NCBI RefSeq assembly: GCF_001428845.1
Contig: NZ_LMIU01000023.1
Location: 186,001 to 250,000 of the forward strand
DNA length: 64,000 bases
Source of the DNA: Achromobacter sp. Root83
GTDB lineage: Bacteria > Pseudomonadota > Gammaproteobacteria > Burkholderiales > Burkholderiaceae_B
Direction: 5' to 3'
The position numbers and the translations under genes are program-made. The notes under the pieces are model-generated. The model was not told the origin of the DNA and ran no database searches. It worked only from the letters and a program-made list of their open reading frames with translations. Shown here one piece after another: positions 35,447 to 44,466 of this stretch. Numbering within the stretch: the first letter of the stretch is position 1; every line of letters begins with the position of its first letter.

Positions 35447-36298
35447 TTAGCGCACGTGTTTCCAGTACGAGGCATTCAGGCGCCACGTAACAAAGAAGAA
35501 CAGCAGCAGGAACAACATGACACCGACGCCGATGCGGACACGCAGTGTCTGGACCGGCTCGGCCATCCAGGACATAAACGCGGTCAGGTCGGCGACGTCG
35601 TTGTCGTATGTTGCGACTTGGGCCGGGTTGGCGGCCTTAAATTTGGCATCGAAGGTGGCATGGCCGTGGTAGTTGTCTACCGGTTCGGCCTTGACCGTGG
35701 AAAAACCCTGTGCATCGTACACCGTCGTGACGCGTTCCCAGGATTTGGGGGTGCCTTCCTTGCCTTCCACTTCATGCATGGCGACGGTCGTGAGCTCGCG
35801 CGGACCCTGATCTTGCCAGAGGGCGTGAGGCATGCCGACGGACGGGAAAACCAGGTTGTTCCAGCCCGTGGCACGCGACGTGTCGCGGTAGAAAGTGCGC
35901 AGGTAGGTGTAGATGTAGTCCGAGCCCGAGGGGCCGGCGTTCACGGATTTGGCGCGCGCGATCACGGACAAGTCCGGGGGCGTCGTGCCGAACCATTGCT
36001 TGGCGTCCTTGGCGGTCATGGCGACGTGCATCATGTCGCCCACCTTTTCGCCGGTGAACAGCAGGCTTTCCTTGATTTGCTGGTCGGTCAGCCCGATGTC
36101 CTTGAGCTTGTTGTAGCGCATCGAGGATGCGCTATGACAGTTCAGGCAGTAGTTGACGAACAGCTTGGCTCCGTTCTGAAGCGACGCCATGTCGTTGACG
36201 CGGTACGGCGCCTTGTCCAGCGGAAAGCCGCCTCCGGCGGCGAATGTAGCGGTACACGTGAGCATCAAGGCCACGGCACCAATCAGCTTCTTGATCAT
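35447..36298 (-). CDS. petC: Cytochrome c1 of the bc1 complex
   Basis: Cytochrome c1 passes electrons from the Rieske centre to soluble cytochrome c. The 283-residue protein has a Sec signal peptide (cleaved near ATFAAGGG), the heme c site CLNCH at 51-55, a candidate axial methionine in PSVGMPHAL, and one C-terminal membrane helix (VGVMLFLLLFFFV). Third gene of petABC. Confidence 0.96.
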   Translation of the reverse strand: MIKKLIGAVALMLTCTATFAAGGGFPLDKAPYRVNDMASLQNGAKLFVNYCLNCHSASSMRYNKLKDIGLTDQQIKESLLFTGEKVGDMMHVAMTAKDAKQWFGTTPPDLSVIARAKSVNAGPSGSDYIYTYLRTFYRDTSRATGWNNLVFPSVGMPHALWQDQGPRELTTVAMHEVEGKEGTPKSWERVTTVYDAQGFSTVKAEPVDNYHGHATFDAKFKAANPAQVATYDNDVADLTAFMSWMAEPVQTLRVRIGVGVMLFLLLFFFVTWRLNASYWKHVR

Positions 36299-36322
36299 GG
36301 TTAGTCCGTTATTCTCGTGGGC

Positions 36323-37711
36323 TCAGTGGGCGTGGAACGTGACGCGATCGGGCAGTTGCTTGAAAGTGCCAAGGCGGCTCCATACCGGCATCAGGAAAAA
36401 GAATGCCAGGTACAGCAGCGTGCCGATCTGCGACGTGATGTTCAACGGCGGACTGGGCGGCTGCGTACCGATGTAGCCAAGCACCAGGAAGTTGACCATG
36501 AAGATGCCGTAGATCCACTTGTGCCACGTGGGGCGGTAGCGGATCGACTTGACCGGCGAATGGTCCAGCCAGGGCAGGAAGAACAGGATGACGACGGTGC
36601 CACCCATGGCGACCACACCCCAGAACTTGGCGTCGATGACGCGCAGCAGCACGGCGACGACGATCAGGATGCCGGGGATGGCGACGCGCATGATGCCCTT
36701 CAGGTTGCTCTTGACGAGCAACGCGATGGCGCCCAGCACCGATGCACCCGCCAGCACCCACGTGAATTCGTCGGTCGTGGCGCGCAGCATCGAGTAGAAC
36801 GGCGTGAAGTACCAGACCGGGGCGATGTGCGGAGGCGTCTTCAGCGAGTCGGCAGGAATGAAGTTGTTGAACTCGAGGAAGTAGCCGCCCATTTCCGGCG
36901 CGAAGAACACGATGGCCGCGAACACGAGCAGGAAGCCCGCCACGCCCACCAGGTCATGGACCGAGTAGAACGGGTGGAACGGGATGCCGTCCTTCGGGCG
37001 GCCGTACTTGTCCTTCGGGCCCTGCTTGATCTCGATGCCGTCCGGGTTGTTGGAGCCCACTTCGTGCAGCGCCACCAGGTGAGCAGCGACCAGGCCCACC
37101 AGCACCAGCGGAATGGCGATGACGTGGAAGGCGAAGAAGCGGTTCAGCGTGGCGTCCGACACGACGTAGTCGCCGCGGATCCAGATGGACAGTTCAGGGC
37201 CGATGAACGGAATGGCCGCGAACAGGTTCACGATCACCTGGGCGCCCCAATACGACATCTGGCCCCACGGCAGCAGGTAGCCGAAGAAGGCTTCGGCCAT
37301 CAGACAGAGGAAGATCGCGACGCCGAAGATCCACACCAGTTCGCGGGGCTTGCGGTAGGAACCGTAAAGCAGCCCGCGCAGCATGTGCAGGTAGACGACG
37401 ACGAAGAACATCGACGCGCCGGTGGAGTGCATGTAGCGCACCAGCCAGCCCCACGGGACTTCGCGCATGATGTATTCGACGGATTGGAACGCGCGTTCGG
37501 CATCCGGCTTGTAGTGCATGACCAGGAAGATGCCGGTCACGATTTGCAGCACCAGCACCAATAGGGCCAGCGAGCCAAAAAAATACCAGAAGTTGAAATT
37601 CTTCGGTGCGTAGTACTCGGACAGATGGGCTTTCCAGGTGGATGTCACCGGAAAGCGCCGGTCCAGCCAGCCCAACAGGCCTGTCGTCTCGACGGTTTTC
37701 TCGCCAGCCAT
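36323..37711 (-). CDS. petB: Cytochrome b of the bc1 complex
   Basis: A 462-residue integral membrane subunit that carries the two b hemes and the two quinol/quinone sites. Recognisable parts are ALLVLVLQIVTGIFLVMHYKP in helix A, the heme-ligand helix with RYMHSTGASMFF, the second ligand helix with RFFAFHVIAIPL, and the Qo-site PEWYF region, which here reads APVWYFTPFY, a departure from the usual PEW. Second gene of petABC. Confidence 0.96.
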   Translation of the reverse strand: MAGEKTVETTGLLGWLDRRFPVTSTWKAHLSEYYAPKNFNFWYFFGSLALLVLVLQIVTGIFLVMHYKPDAERAFQSVEYIMREVPWGWLVRYMHSTGASMFFVVVYLHMLRGLLYGSYRKPRELVWIFGVAIFLCLMAEAFFGYLLPWGQMSYWGAQVIVNLFAAIPFIGPELSIWIRGDYVVSDATLNRFFAFHVIAIPLVLVGLVAAHLVALHEVGSNNPDGIEIKQGPKDKYGRPKDGIPFHPFYSVHDLVGVAGFLLVFAAIVFFAPEMGGYFLEFNNFIPADSLKTPPHIAPVWYFTPFYSMLRATTDEFTWVLAGASVLGAIALLVKSNLKGIMRVAIPGILIVVAVLLRVIDAKFWGVVAMGGTVVILFFLPWLDHSPVKSIRYRPTWHKWIYGIFMVNFLVLGYIGTQPPSPPLNITSQIGTLLYLAFFFLMPVWSRLGTFKQLPDRVTFHAH

Positions 37712-37784
37712 GTAACGGCTCCTTCTCTAATACGTGGCGTATTGTTTTACTTACGTAATTCGGGAAAAAAGCGCGACGCGAGCG

Positions 37785-38426
37785 TCAGGCCTTGTTGTCT
37801 TCATCGACGCCCACGATGATGCGGGTGTCGCTGAGATATTGGTACGGCGGAACTTCGAGATTGTCGGGAGCGGGCTTGTTCTTGAACACCCGGCCGGCCA
37901 GGTCGAACGTGGAGCCGTGGCAGGGACAGAGGAATCCGCCTTGCCAGTCCGAGCCCAAGCCGCCGCCGCCACCCGTTTCGAAGTGCGAAGTCGGCGAGCA
38001 GCCCAGGTGGGTGCAGATGCCGACGCAGACGAAGAGCTCGGGCTTGCGCGAGCGGCCTTCGTTTTCGGCGTAGGGAGGGGTGAAGCCAGGCCGTTGCGAC
38101 TGGGGATCGGCCAGCAAGGGATCCAGCGCCTTCAGGCCGGCGAGCTGCTCGGGAGAGCGGTGCATGATCCACACCGGTTTGCCGCGCCATTCGACCGTCT
38201 TCATGGTGCCGACGGGGATGTCCCCGACGTCCACTTCCACGGGGGCCCCCGCCGCGCGGGCTTTTTCAGAGGGGGAAAACGTGCTCACAAGCGGCACTGC
38301 CGTTGCGACACCTGCTACGCCACCCACCGCACAGGCTGTGGTAACCCAGAAACGTCGCGAAGGATCAGGTGGCAGGTTGGGATCAACCGCACCGTCATCG
38401 TCATGCACCAGCGTATCCTGACTCAT
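37785..38426 (-). CDS. petA: Ubiquinol-cytochrome c reductase iron-sulfur (Rieske) subunit
   Basis: A 213-residue Rieske protein with cluster ligands in CTHLGC (138-143) and CPCHGS (167-172). A twin-arginine signal anchor (PSRRFWVTTACAVGG, residues 22-36) indicates Tat export; tatABC is encoded 4 kb away in this window. First gene of petABC, divergent from mscL. Confidence 0.97.
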   Translation of the reverse strand: MSQDTLVHDDDGAVDPNLPPDPSRRFWVTTACAVGGVAGVATAVPLVSTFSPSEKARAAGAPVEVDVGDIPVGTMKTVEWRGKPVWIMHRSPEQLAGLKALDPLLADPQSQRPGFTPPYAENEGRSRKPELFVCVGICTHLGCSPTSHFETGGGGGLGSDWQGGFLCPCHGSTFDLAGRVFKNKPAPDNLEVPPYQYLSDTRIIVGVDEDNKA

Positions 38427-38517
38427 CTTCCTATCCTTGTTGATGCGCCCGCTCTACGAGTAGCATCACTTCTGCGGCATCGGGTTCGCGGGAATATGTA
38501 ACAACATAGCAACCGCG

Positions 38518-38524
38518 TATTATA
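38518..38524. promoter_or_regulatory. Probable divergent promoter, petA/mscL
   Basis: TATAAT on the minus strand (38524-38519) overlaps TATTAT on the plus strand (38518-38523) in the 139-bp petA/mscL gap. Neither has a convincing -35. Confidence 0.4.
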
Positions 38525-38565
38525 GGCCAGCCTACTCACAGGCGTATCACGAATGGAGTGCTTTT

Positions 38566-39006
38566 ATGAGCAAAGCGACTGGTTTCGTCAAAGAATTTCG
38601 AGATTTCGCTGTAAAAGGCAACGCGGTCGACCTGGCTGTCGGTGTCATCATCGGTGCGGCGTTCGGCAGGATCGTTGATTCCCTGGTCCGGGACATCATC
38701 ATGCCGCTGGTCAATTTCGTGCTTGGCGGATCGGTCGATTTCTCGAACAAGTTCTACGTCCTGTCGATGCCGGCCGGCTACAACGGCCCCATGACCTACG
38801 CCGACCTGGTGAAGGCGGGCGCCAACGTGTTCGCCTGGGGCAATTTCATCACGATCATCATCAACTTCGTGTTGCTGGCGTTCGTGATCTTCTGGATGGT
38901 GAAGGCCATCTACAAGGCCCGCGCGAAGGCCGAGGCGGCGCCCGCCGCAACGCCGGAAGACGTGGCCCTGCTGCGCGAGATCCGCGACCTGCTCAAGAAG
39001 CCATGA
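38566..39006 (+). CDS. mscL: Large-conductance mechanosensitive channel
   Basis: MscL opens under membrane tension to release solutes during hypo-osmotic shock. The 146-residue protein has the N-terminal amphipathic segment ([20 protein letters not shown]), the TM1 pore helix ([16 protein letters not shown]), a periplasmic loop, TM2 ([16 protein letters not shown]) and a charged C-terminal helix. Monocistronic with its own terminator. Confidence 0.97.
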   Translation: MSKATGFVKEFRDFAVKGNAVDLAVGVIIGAAFGRIVDSLVRDIIMPLVNFVLGGSVDFSNKFYVLSMPAGYNGPMTYADLVKAGANVFAWGNFITIIINFVLLAFVIFWMVKAIYKARAKAEAAPAATPEDVALLREIRDLLKKP

Positions 39007-39007
39007 C

Positions 39008-39033
39008 AAAAAGCGCCCTCCGGGGCGCTTTTT
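39008..39033. terminator. Bidirectional terminator after mscL
   Basis: GCGCCC and GGGCGC with flanking A5 and T5 runs, placed between mscL and the convergent Nif3-family gene. Confidence 0.9.
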
Positions 39034-39099
39034 CATTGTGCTGGCGGTGAACCGCCAGCGGGCGGGAAGCACGTGCGGCAAGCGCACCGCGGGCGCACG

Positions 39100-39876
39100 C
39101 TAGGCGGGGTTGTCGATGTCCACGAACTCGACCTTGATGCCGAACTGCCGGGCCACGGCCTCGCCCAGCGCCTGTACGCCGTACCGTTCGGTCGCGTGGT
39201 GGCCTGCCGCAATGAAGCCCACGCCGGTCTCGCGCGCCAGATGGACGGTGGATTCCGACACTTCGCCGGTGATGTAGACGCTGGCACCCGCGTCCACGGC
39301 GTCGCCCATCATGCCCTGCGCGCCGCCCGTGCACCAGGCAATCCGCGCAAGCGGCTGGCCGGGATCGCCCACGACCAGCGGCTGCCGGCCCAGGCGCTCG
39401 GCCACCCGTTCGCCGAGCTGGCCCAGGGTTTGCAGGCCGTTGGCCGTGCCCAGCCAGATCAGATTGTCCTGTCCGCAGGTGAGCGGCGAGCCGTCATCGC
39501 GCCGTGCCGGAACCAGGTCCAGCACGCGCGCCAACTGGGCGTTGTTGCCCAGCGTGGGGTGCGCGTCCAGCGGCAGGTGGTAGGCGTACAGATTGAGGTC
39601 GTTCTTCAGCGTCAGGGCCATGCGGGTACGGCGCGTGCCGATGACGCGGCGGTCTTCGTTGCGCCACAGCCAGCCGTGATGCACCAGCACCGCATCGGCG
39701 CCGCGTTCGACCGCAGTGCGCAGCAATGCTTCGCTCGCGGTGACACCGGTGATAATGTGTCCGACTTCGGATCGGCCTTCCACCTGCATCCCGTTGGGAC
39801 AGTAGTCCTTGAAGCGGGCCGCTTGCAGGGTGTCGTCCAGCCAATTGGCCAGGACGCGGGCGTCGACTTTACTCAT
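39100..39876 (-). CDS. Nif3-like dinuclear metal center protein (YbgI family)
   Basis: A 258-residue NIF3/DUF34 protein. Metal ligands are suggested by VLVHHGWLW (about residues 70-78), the internal aspartate/histidine in LPLDAHPTLGNN, and the C-terminal GHHATERYG. Some relatives have been linked to GTP cyclohydrolase I-like activity or cofactor maintenance, but the function is unsettled. The start at 39876 lies only 19 bp from that of the divergent protease gene. Confidence 0.92.
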   Translation of the reverse strand: MSKVDARVLANWLDDTLQAARFKDYCPNGMQVEGRSEVGHIITGVTASEALLRTAVERGADAVLVHHGWLWRNEDRRVIGTRRTRMALTLKNDLNLYAYHLPLDAHPTLGNNAQLARVLDLVPARRDDGSPLTCGQDNLIWLGTANGLQTLGQLGERVAERLGRQPLVVGDPGQPLARIAWCTGGAQGMMGDAVDAGASVYITGEVSESTVHLARETGVGFIAAGHHATERYGVQALGEAVARQFGIKVEFVDIDNPA

Positions 39877-39895
39877 TGCTAGTCCTATCAGAAAC

Positions 39896-41056
39896 ATGCG
39901 CCGATATTGGCTGATATTCGCTCAGGCCGTCACGGTCTGCCTGGCTATTCTATTCGTGGTGACGACCTTGCGGCCCGACCTGCTGCGGCTTGCGGGTCCA
40001 GCCACGGCCCAGCAAGCCTCGGCGGCGGGCGGGCTTTCGCCCGCCGGACCCGGCATGGGCGTGGTGTCCTACGCGGACGGCGTGGCCCGCGCGGCGCCCT
40101 CGGTCGTCAACGTTTTCACCACCAAGCACGTGAATGTGCCGCTGATTCCGCTGCCCGATGACCCGGTGCTGCGCCAGCTGTTCGGACAGGTGCCCGGGGT
40201 GACGCGGCGCGAGGCCTCGACCAGCCTGGGATCGGGCGTGATCGTGAACCAGGACGGCTACGTGCTGACCAATTATCACGTGGTGCAGGCCGCCGACGCG
40301 ATCGAAGTGGCCTTGACGGACGGCCGCCGCGACACCGCCAAGGTGGTGGGCGCGGACCCGGACACCGACCTGGCGGTGTTGAAGCTGTCGACACTGCGCT
40401 CGCTGCCGGCCGCGACGCTGGCATCCGACCGCGGCTTGCGCGTGGGCGATGTGGTGCTGGCGATCGGCAACCCGTTCGGCGTGGGACAAACCACCACGCA
40501 GGGCATTGTGTCGGCGCTGGGCCGCAATGGGCTGGGGCTGAACACCTACGAGAACTTCATCCAGACCGACGCCGCGATCAACCCCGGCAATTCGGGCGGC
40601 GCGCTGATCGATGCCCAGGGCAACCTGGTGGGCATCAACACCGCCATCTATTCCGAATCGGGCGGATCGATGGGCATCGGCTTTGCCACGCCCATCGAGA
40701 TTGCGCGCAAGGTCATGGACGAAATCGTCAAGACCGGTGGCGTCAAACGCGGCTGGCTGGGCGTGGAACCGCAGGACGTGACGCCGGAACTGGCCCAGGC
40801 CTTCGGCCTGCCTCGCGGCGCGCAGGGCGTGATCATCGCCGGCGTTATGCGCGACGGGCCGGCCGGGCGGGGCGGCCTGCGCGTGGGGGACATCGTGCAG
40901 TCGGTCAATGGCAAACGGGTGACGGACACCACCAGCCTGCTGACGGAAATTGCGCAACTGCCGCCGGGCCAGCGTGCCACGCTGGGCATCTTGCGGGCCG
41001 GAAAATCCGCGGAGCTGGCGGTGGCGGTGGGCACGCGCCCAGGCAAGCCGCGCTAG
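39896..41056 (+). CDS. DegS/AlgW-like periplasmic serine protease
   Basis: A 386-residue trypsin-like S1C protease anchored by one N-terminal helix (LIFAQAVTVCLAILFVVTTL). The catalytic triad is His128 (TNYHVV), Asp158 (DPDTDLA) and Ser233 (GNSGG), followed by a single PDZ domain from about residue 285. One PDZ and a membrane anchor fit DegS/AlgW, which start the envelope-stress cascade by cutting an anti-sigma factor; no rseA/mucA gene is in the window. Confidence 0.92.
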   Translation: MRRYWLIFAQAVTVCLAILFVVTTLRPDLLRLAGPATAQQASAAGGLSPAGPGMGVVSYADGVARAAPSVVNVFTTKHVNVPLIPLPDDPVLRQLFGQVPGVTRREASTSLGSGVIVNQDGYVLTNYHVVQAADAIEVALTDGRRDTAKVVGADPDTDLAVLKLSTLRSLPAATLASDRGLRVGDVVLAIGNPFGVGQTTTQGIVSALGRNGLGLNTYENFIQTDAAINPGNSGGALIDAQGNLVGINTAIYSESGGSMGIGFATPIEIARKVMDEIVKTGGVKRGWLGVEPQDVTPELAQAFGLPRGAQGVIIAGVMRDGPAGRGGLRVGDIVQSVNGKRVTDTTSLLTEIAQLPPGQRATLGILRAGKSAELAVAVGTRPGKPR

Positions 41057-41163
41057 GCGGAGGCCGAAGGCCCAGCCAGCCGCGCCCGGGCGCCCAGCCA
41101 TCCGCAACCGAATGCCGCGCCGCCCGCGTCCCAGCCCGGCGGCCGGGCGCCGAGCCGCCCGCA

Positions 41164-41200
41164 CCCCCACGCGCCCGCCCGCGCCCGCACCCGCCCGCCC
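41164..41200 (-). other. G-quadruplex-prone tract
   Basis: The minus strand has seven runs of three or more G within 37 bases, several with single-base loops, in the 163-bp GC-rich gap between the protease gene and the HTH regulator. RNA from the HTH gene would carry the G-rich strand in its 3' end. Confidence 0.6.
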
Positions 41201-41219
41201 GGCGATACGTCCGTGGCCC

Positions 41220-41597
41220 TTACGCGCCGTCTTGCCTTTCGACGATCAGGCGCACCACCGTCAGGACCTTTCTTTTGGTGCTGTCGGGCAACTGCCGCAG
41301 CAGCGTGCAGATTTCGGTGCAGTAGCCATCGCCGTTGCTGTCGGGGTCGTCGTGGACGCGGTGCGCGCGGGCAGGGCCGGAGGCGGGCACCACGCCGTCC
41401 GTCAGCCATGGCACGCTGGTGTCCAGCGCGTGCGCCAGGCGGACCAGCGTGCCTCGGGCCGGTGAGTAGCGGTCTTCTTGGCGGGTAAGAATGCGATGGA
41501 TGCAGGACTGCGGCACGCCGGATATGCGTGCCAGCTGGTTCTGGCTGCGGATTCCGCGCCACCGCATGAGGGTGCGCAGGCGTTGGGCTAGCGACAT
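41220..41597 (-). CDS. Small XRE-type HTH regulator
   Basis: A 125-residue protein with an N-terminal Cro/CI-like helix-turn-helix (QNQLARISGVPQSCIHRILT, residues 19-38; then the helix TLVRLAHALDTSVPWLTDG). The C-terminal half is unremarkable, with two cysteines (YCTEICTLL). The start codon sits in a perfect 12-bp inverted repeat, and a promoter places the transcript start at the ATG, so autorepression and leaderless translation are likely. It lies between tatC and the convergent protease gene. Host gene or phage-derived repressor cannot be decided. Confidence 0.85.
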   Translation of the reverse strand: MSLAQRLRTLMRWRGIRSQNQLARISGVPQSCIHRILTRQEDRYSPARGTLVRLAHALDTSVPWLTDGVVPASGPARAHRVHDDPDSNGDGYCTEICTLLRQLPDSTKRKVLTVVRLIVERQDGA

Positions 41598-41632
41598 GAC
41601 TGCAATGTAGGATTGCAGTCATGCGCGGACAA
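41595..41632 (-). promoter_or_regulatory. Promoter and operator palindrome of the HTH regulator
   Basis: TTGTCC (41632-41627), 17-bp spacer and TACATT (41609-41604) on the minus strand. A perfect inverted repeat, CATGACTGCAAT at 41595-41606 and ATTGCAGTCATG at 41612-41623 with a 5-bp spacer, covers the -10, the expected start site and the start codon. Confidence 0.75.
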
Positions 41633-41690
41633 GAGTGAAACCGTCCTGCTTTTGCGCGGAATGCCCGTTAACGGGGCACGCCGCCCGGCG

Positions 41691-42482
41691 TCAGTGGCGT
41701 TCGGTCAGGGAGTCGGAGGCCGCGTCGTCCGCGGCGCCTTCCTTGGGGGTGACCATGCGGGCGCAGATCAGGCCGACTTCATAGAGCAGGCACAGGGGCA
41801 CCGCCAGCATGAACTGACTGACCACATCCGGCGGCGTGACCACGGCGGCGATGATGAAGGCGCCCACCACCACATAGCCGCGCGCGGCCCTCAGCTTGGA
41901 AAGCTCGACCACGCCCATCTTCACCAGCAGCACCACGACCACGGGCACTTCGAACGTAATGCCGAACGCCATGAACATCGTCATGACGAAGCTCAGGTAG
42001 GCCTCGATGTCCGGCGCCGGCGTGATGGACTGCGGCGCGAAGGTGGCGATGAAGTGGAAGACCGTGCGGAACACGACGAAATAACAGAACGCCATGCCCG
42101 CGATGAACAGGAAGGTGCTGGAGACGATCAGCGGCAACGCCAGCCGCTTTTCGTGGCGGTACAGGCCGGGCGCCACGAAGGCCCAGGCCTGGTACAGCAC
42201 CACGGGCAGGGCCACGATGAACGCCGCCATCATGGTGACCTTGACCGGCACCATGAACGGCGTGATGACGCCGGTTGCGATCATGCGCGTGCCTTCCGGC
42301 AGCGAGGCCAGCATGGGCGCCGCCAGCACGTCATAGATGGCGGAGGCGCCGGGATAGATGAACAGCACGATGAACACGGCCACCACGGCGCCGACGGCGC
42401 GCAGCAAGCGGGTGCGCAGCTCGACCAGATGGGAGATGAAGGTCTCCTGCTGGCCTTCTTCTTGGGATGCGTCCTGGGTCAC
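41691..42482 (-). CDS. tatC: Sec-independent translocase subunit TatC
   Basis: TatC recognises twin-arginine signal peptides. The 263-residue protein has the N-terminal family motif SHLVELRTRLLRAV (residues 17-30), six hydrophobic segments and the conserved VAPGLYRHEKR loop. Its ATG overlaps the tatB stop (ATGA). Last gene of the his-tat transcript. Confidence 0.97.
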   Translation of the reverse strand: MTQDASQEEGQQETFISHLVELRTRLLRAVGAVVAVFIVLFIYPGASAIYDVLAAPMLASLPEGTRMIATGVITPFMVPVKVTMMAAFIVALPVVLYQAWAFVAPGLYRHEKRLALPLIVSSTFLFIAGMAFCYFVVFRTVFHFIATFAPQSITPAPDIEAYLSFVMTMFMAFGITFEVPVVVVLLVKMGVVELSKLRAARGYVVVGAFIIAAVVTPPDVVSQFMLAVPLCLLYEVGLICARMVTPKEGAADDAASDSLTERH

Positions 42483-43012
42483 GACGGTGTTCCGGAGGGC
42501 GGGACGGGCTTGGCGGCGGGCGCGGCGTCGTCAGCCTTGGGCGCGCTGGGCGCCGGGGCGGGTTGTTGGGCGGCGGCGGCCGGAACAGGGGCGGACCCGG
42601 CTGCGGGCAGGTCCAGATCCAGATTGTGATTCTGTCCAGGCGGCGCGATCGAGCGTCCGGCTTCGGCGCCTGCGTCACCGACGATGACCGGCGCGGCCTT
42701 GCCGCTGGCTTCGCGGGCCACTTCGTCGAGTTCCGCGCGGAACTGCTGCACGGGCTCTTGCAAAGAGGCCTGGGTTTCGTTCAGCGATTGCTGGACCCCC
42801 TGGGCGGCGTCTTCCATTTCGGTCTTGAACTTGCGCAGTTCGTCGAGTTCGATTTCGCGCTGGATATCGGACTTCACGTCATTGACGTAACGCTGCGCGC
42901 GCCCCAGCAGGTGGCCGACGGTGCGGGCTACCTTGGGCAGGCGTTCGGGCCCGATGACGATCAGGGCGACGACGCCGATCACCATCAGTTCAGTGAGGCT
43001 GACATCAAACAT
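42479..43012 (-). CDS. tatB: Sec-independent translocase subunit TatB
   Basis: A 177-residue TatB with one N-terminal helix starting MFDVSLTELMVIGVVALIVI, the hinge GPERLPKVARTVG, an amphipathic helix, and a long Ala/Pro-rich tail. The start at 43012 gives the family N-terminus; upstream frame is not conserved. Confidence 0.96.
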   Translation of the reverse strand: MFDVSLTELMVIGVVALIVIGPERLPKVARTVGHLLGRAQRYVNDVKSDIQREIELDELRKFKTEMEDAAQGVQQSLNETQASLQEPVQQFRAELDEVAREASGKAAPVIVGDAGAEAGRSIAPPGQNHNLDLDLPAAGSAPVPAAAAQQPAPAPSAPKADDAAPAAKPVPPSGTPS

Positions 43013-43084
43013 TCGACGGCCGCTTGGGAATTGAAGCAATAAGGGCCGGCCCTTTCAGGGCGGGCCCGCGGGAGGAGCAGGGGC

Positions 43085-43312
43085 TCAGGAGTTGGATTTT
43101 TCCTTGGCCTGCACGTCGATGGTCTCGCCGGCGACGCGCTGCTGCGCGATCGGTTCGGCGGGCTTGTCGCTGTTGGCGTCCTTCATGCCTTCCTTGAAGC
43201 CCTTGACGGCGCCACCCAGGTCGCCGCCGATATTGCGCAGCTTCTTGGTGCCGAAAATCAGAGCGACGATGACCAGAACGACCAACCAATGCCAAATGCT
43301 GAAACTACCCAT
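43085..43312 (-). CDS. tatA: Sec-independent translocase subunit TatA
   Basis: TatA oligomers make the transient pore for folded proteins. The 75-residue protein has one helix ([16 protein letters not shown]), the [10 protein letters not shown] hinge and an amphipathic helix. Fifteen base pairs after the HIT gene and first of the tatABC block. Confidence 0.96.
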   Translation of the reverse strand: MGSFSIWHWLVVLVIVALIFGTKKLRNIGGDLGGAVKGFKEGMKDANSDKPAEPIAQQRVAGETIDVQAKEKSNS

Positions 43313-43326
43313 GATGTTTCTCCGAA

Positions 43327-43695
43327 TTACGCAGTGGGCGCCACGCGCCCTTTCCAGGGTCGCGAGCCGCCGATGATATGGAAATGCAGGTGCGGGACTT
43401 CCTGGCCGCCTTCGACGCCAGAATTGATCATGATGCGAAATCCGCCGTCATGGCCCGGACGGCAACCGTTCTCGGCGGCAAGCCGCGGTGCCAACGACAT
43501 CATTCTACCCAACCAACCTGCGTCCTCGCCCGTAATATCCTGCATGGATATGACATGACGTCGAGGAATCAGAAGTAAATGCACCGGTGCGGCCGGATTG
43601 ATATCGTGAAATGCAACAAAGTCCTGGTCTTCGTAGACCTTTTTGGACGGGATGTCGCCAGCGGCGATCTTGCAAAACAGGCAGTTATCGCTCAT
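43327..43695 (-). CDS. HIT-family nucleotide hydrolase
   Basis: A 122-residue histidine-triad protein of the HinT group: N-terminal [19 protein letters not shown] and the catalytic HLHFHIIGG at 102-110. HinT enzymes hydrolyse purine nucleoside phosphoramidates. The start MSDNCLFC at 43695 is the conserved one. It lies between hisE and tatA, 17 bp after hisE. Confidence 0.95.
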   Translation of the reverse strand: MSDNCLFCKIAAGDIPSKKVYEDQDFVAFHDINPAAPVHLLLIPRRHVISMQDITGEDAGWLGRMMSLAPRLAAENGCRPGHDGGFRIMINSGVEGGQEVPHLHFHIIGGSRPWKGRVAPTA

Positions 43696-43712
43696 GGATT
43701 CGGGCTCCGTGG

Positions 43713-44063
43713 TCAGTCTTGCGGGCGGCTGGCCTTTTCCGCCAGTCCCGACAGCCCTTCGCGGCGGGCAAGCTCGGCCAGCACGTCTTCGGGCCGCAGG
43801 TTGAAATGCGTCAACGCCACCAGGCAATGAAACCACAAATCGGCGGTTTCGCTGACGATGCGGTCCGGCACGCCGTCCTTGGCGGCCATGACCAGTTCCG
43901 TGGCCTCTTCTCCGATCTTCTTCAGGAACGAGTCCGGGCCCTTGGCCAGCAGCTTGGCGGAATAGGAGGCCTTGGGATCGCCGCCATTTTCGGGGCGCCG
44001 GGTTTCCAGGGTATCGGCGATGCGGGCCAGGATGTCGGCCGCGCTCAGGGCTTGATCGGTCAT
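43713..44063 (-). CDS. hisE: Phosphoribosyl-ATP pyrophosphatase
   Basis: HisE hydrolyses phosphoribosyl-ATP to phosphoribosyl-AMP, step 2 of histidine synthesis. The 116-residue MazG-like helical protein contains [17 protein letters not shown] and [13 protein letters not shown] with the metal-binding Glu/Asp residues. Its ATG overlaps the hisI stop. Confidence 0.96.
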   Translation of the reverse strand: MTDQALSAADILARIADTLETRRPENGGDPKASYSAKLLAKGPDSFLKKIGEEATELVMAAKDGVPDRIVSETADLWFHCLVALTHFNLRPEDVLAELARREGLSGLAEKASRPQD

Positions 44064-44464
44064 TTGTAGATCAGTTCGGGGTCTTTGAGCACCGGGTCCA
44101 CCGTGACCCAGGATGCCTGGTCCGTCTGGCCTTCCAGGCGGCGGAAGAAGCAGCTTGCGCGGCCGGTGTGGCAGGCGATGCCGCCTTCCTGGTGGACTTT
44201 CAGAAGGATCACGTCGCCGTCGCAATCCAGGCGCAGTTCGTGCACTTCCTGGACGTGGCCGGATTCCTCGCCCTTGCGCCACAGGCGCTGGCGCGAGCGC
44301 GACCAATACACCGCGCGCCCGGTGGCGGCGGTTTCCGACAGGGATTCGCGGTTCATCCAGGCCACCATCATGATCTGGCCGTTGTCGGCGTCTTGGGCGA
44401 TGGCGGGGATCAGGCCGTTTTCGTCGAAGACGACGTCGGCCATCCAGGCGGGTTCGTTGCTCAT
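44060..44464 (-). CDS. hisI: Phosphoribosyl-AMP cyclohydrolase
   Basis: HisI opens the purine ring of phosphoribosyl-AMP (step 3). The 134-residue protein has [19 protein letters not shown], the metal-binding [12 protein letters not shown], and the cysteine ligands in [12 protein letters not shown]. It lies 2 bp after hisF and is coupled to hisE. HisI and HisE are separate here, unlike the enterobacterial fusion. Confidence 0.97.
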   Translation of the reverse strand: MSNEPAWMADVVFDENGLIPAIAQDADNGQIMMVAWMNRESLSETAATGRAVYWSRSRQRLWRKGEESGHVQEVHELRLDCDGDVILLKVHQEGGIACHTGRASCFFRRLEGQTDQASWVTVDPVLKDPELIYK

Positions 44465-44466
44465 AG

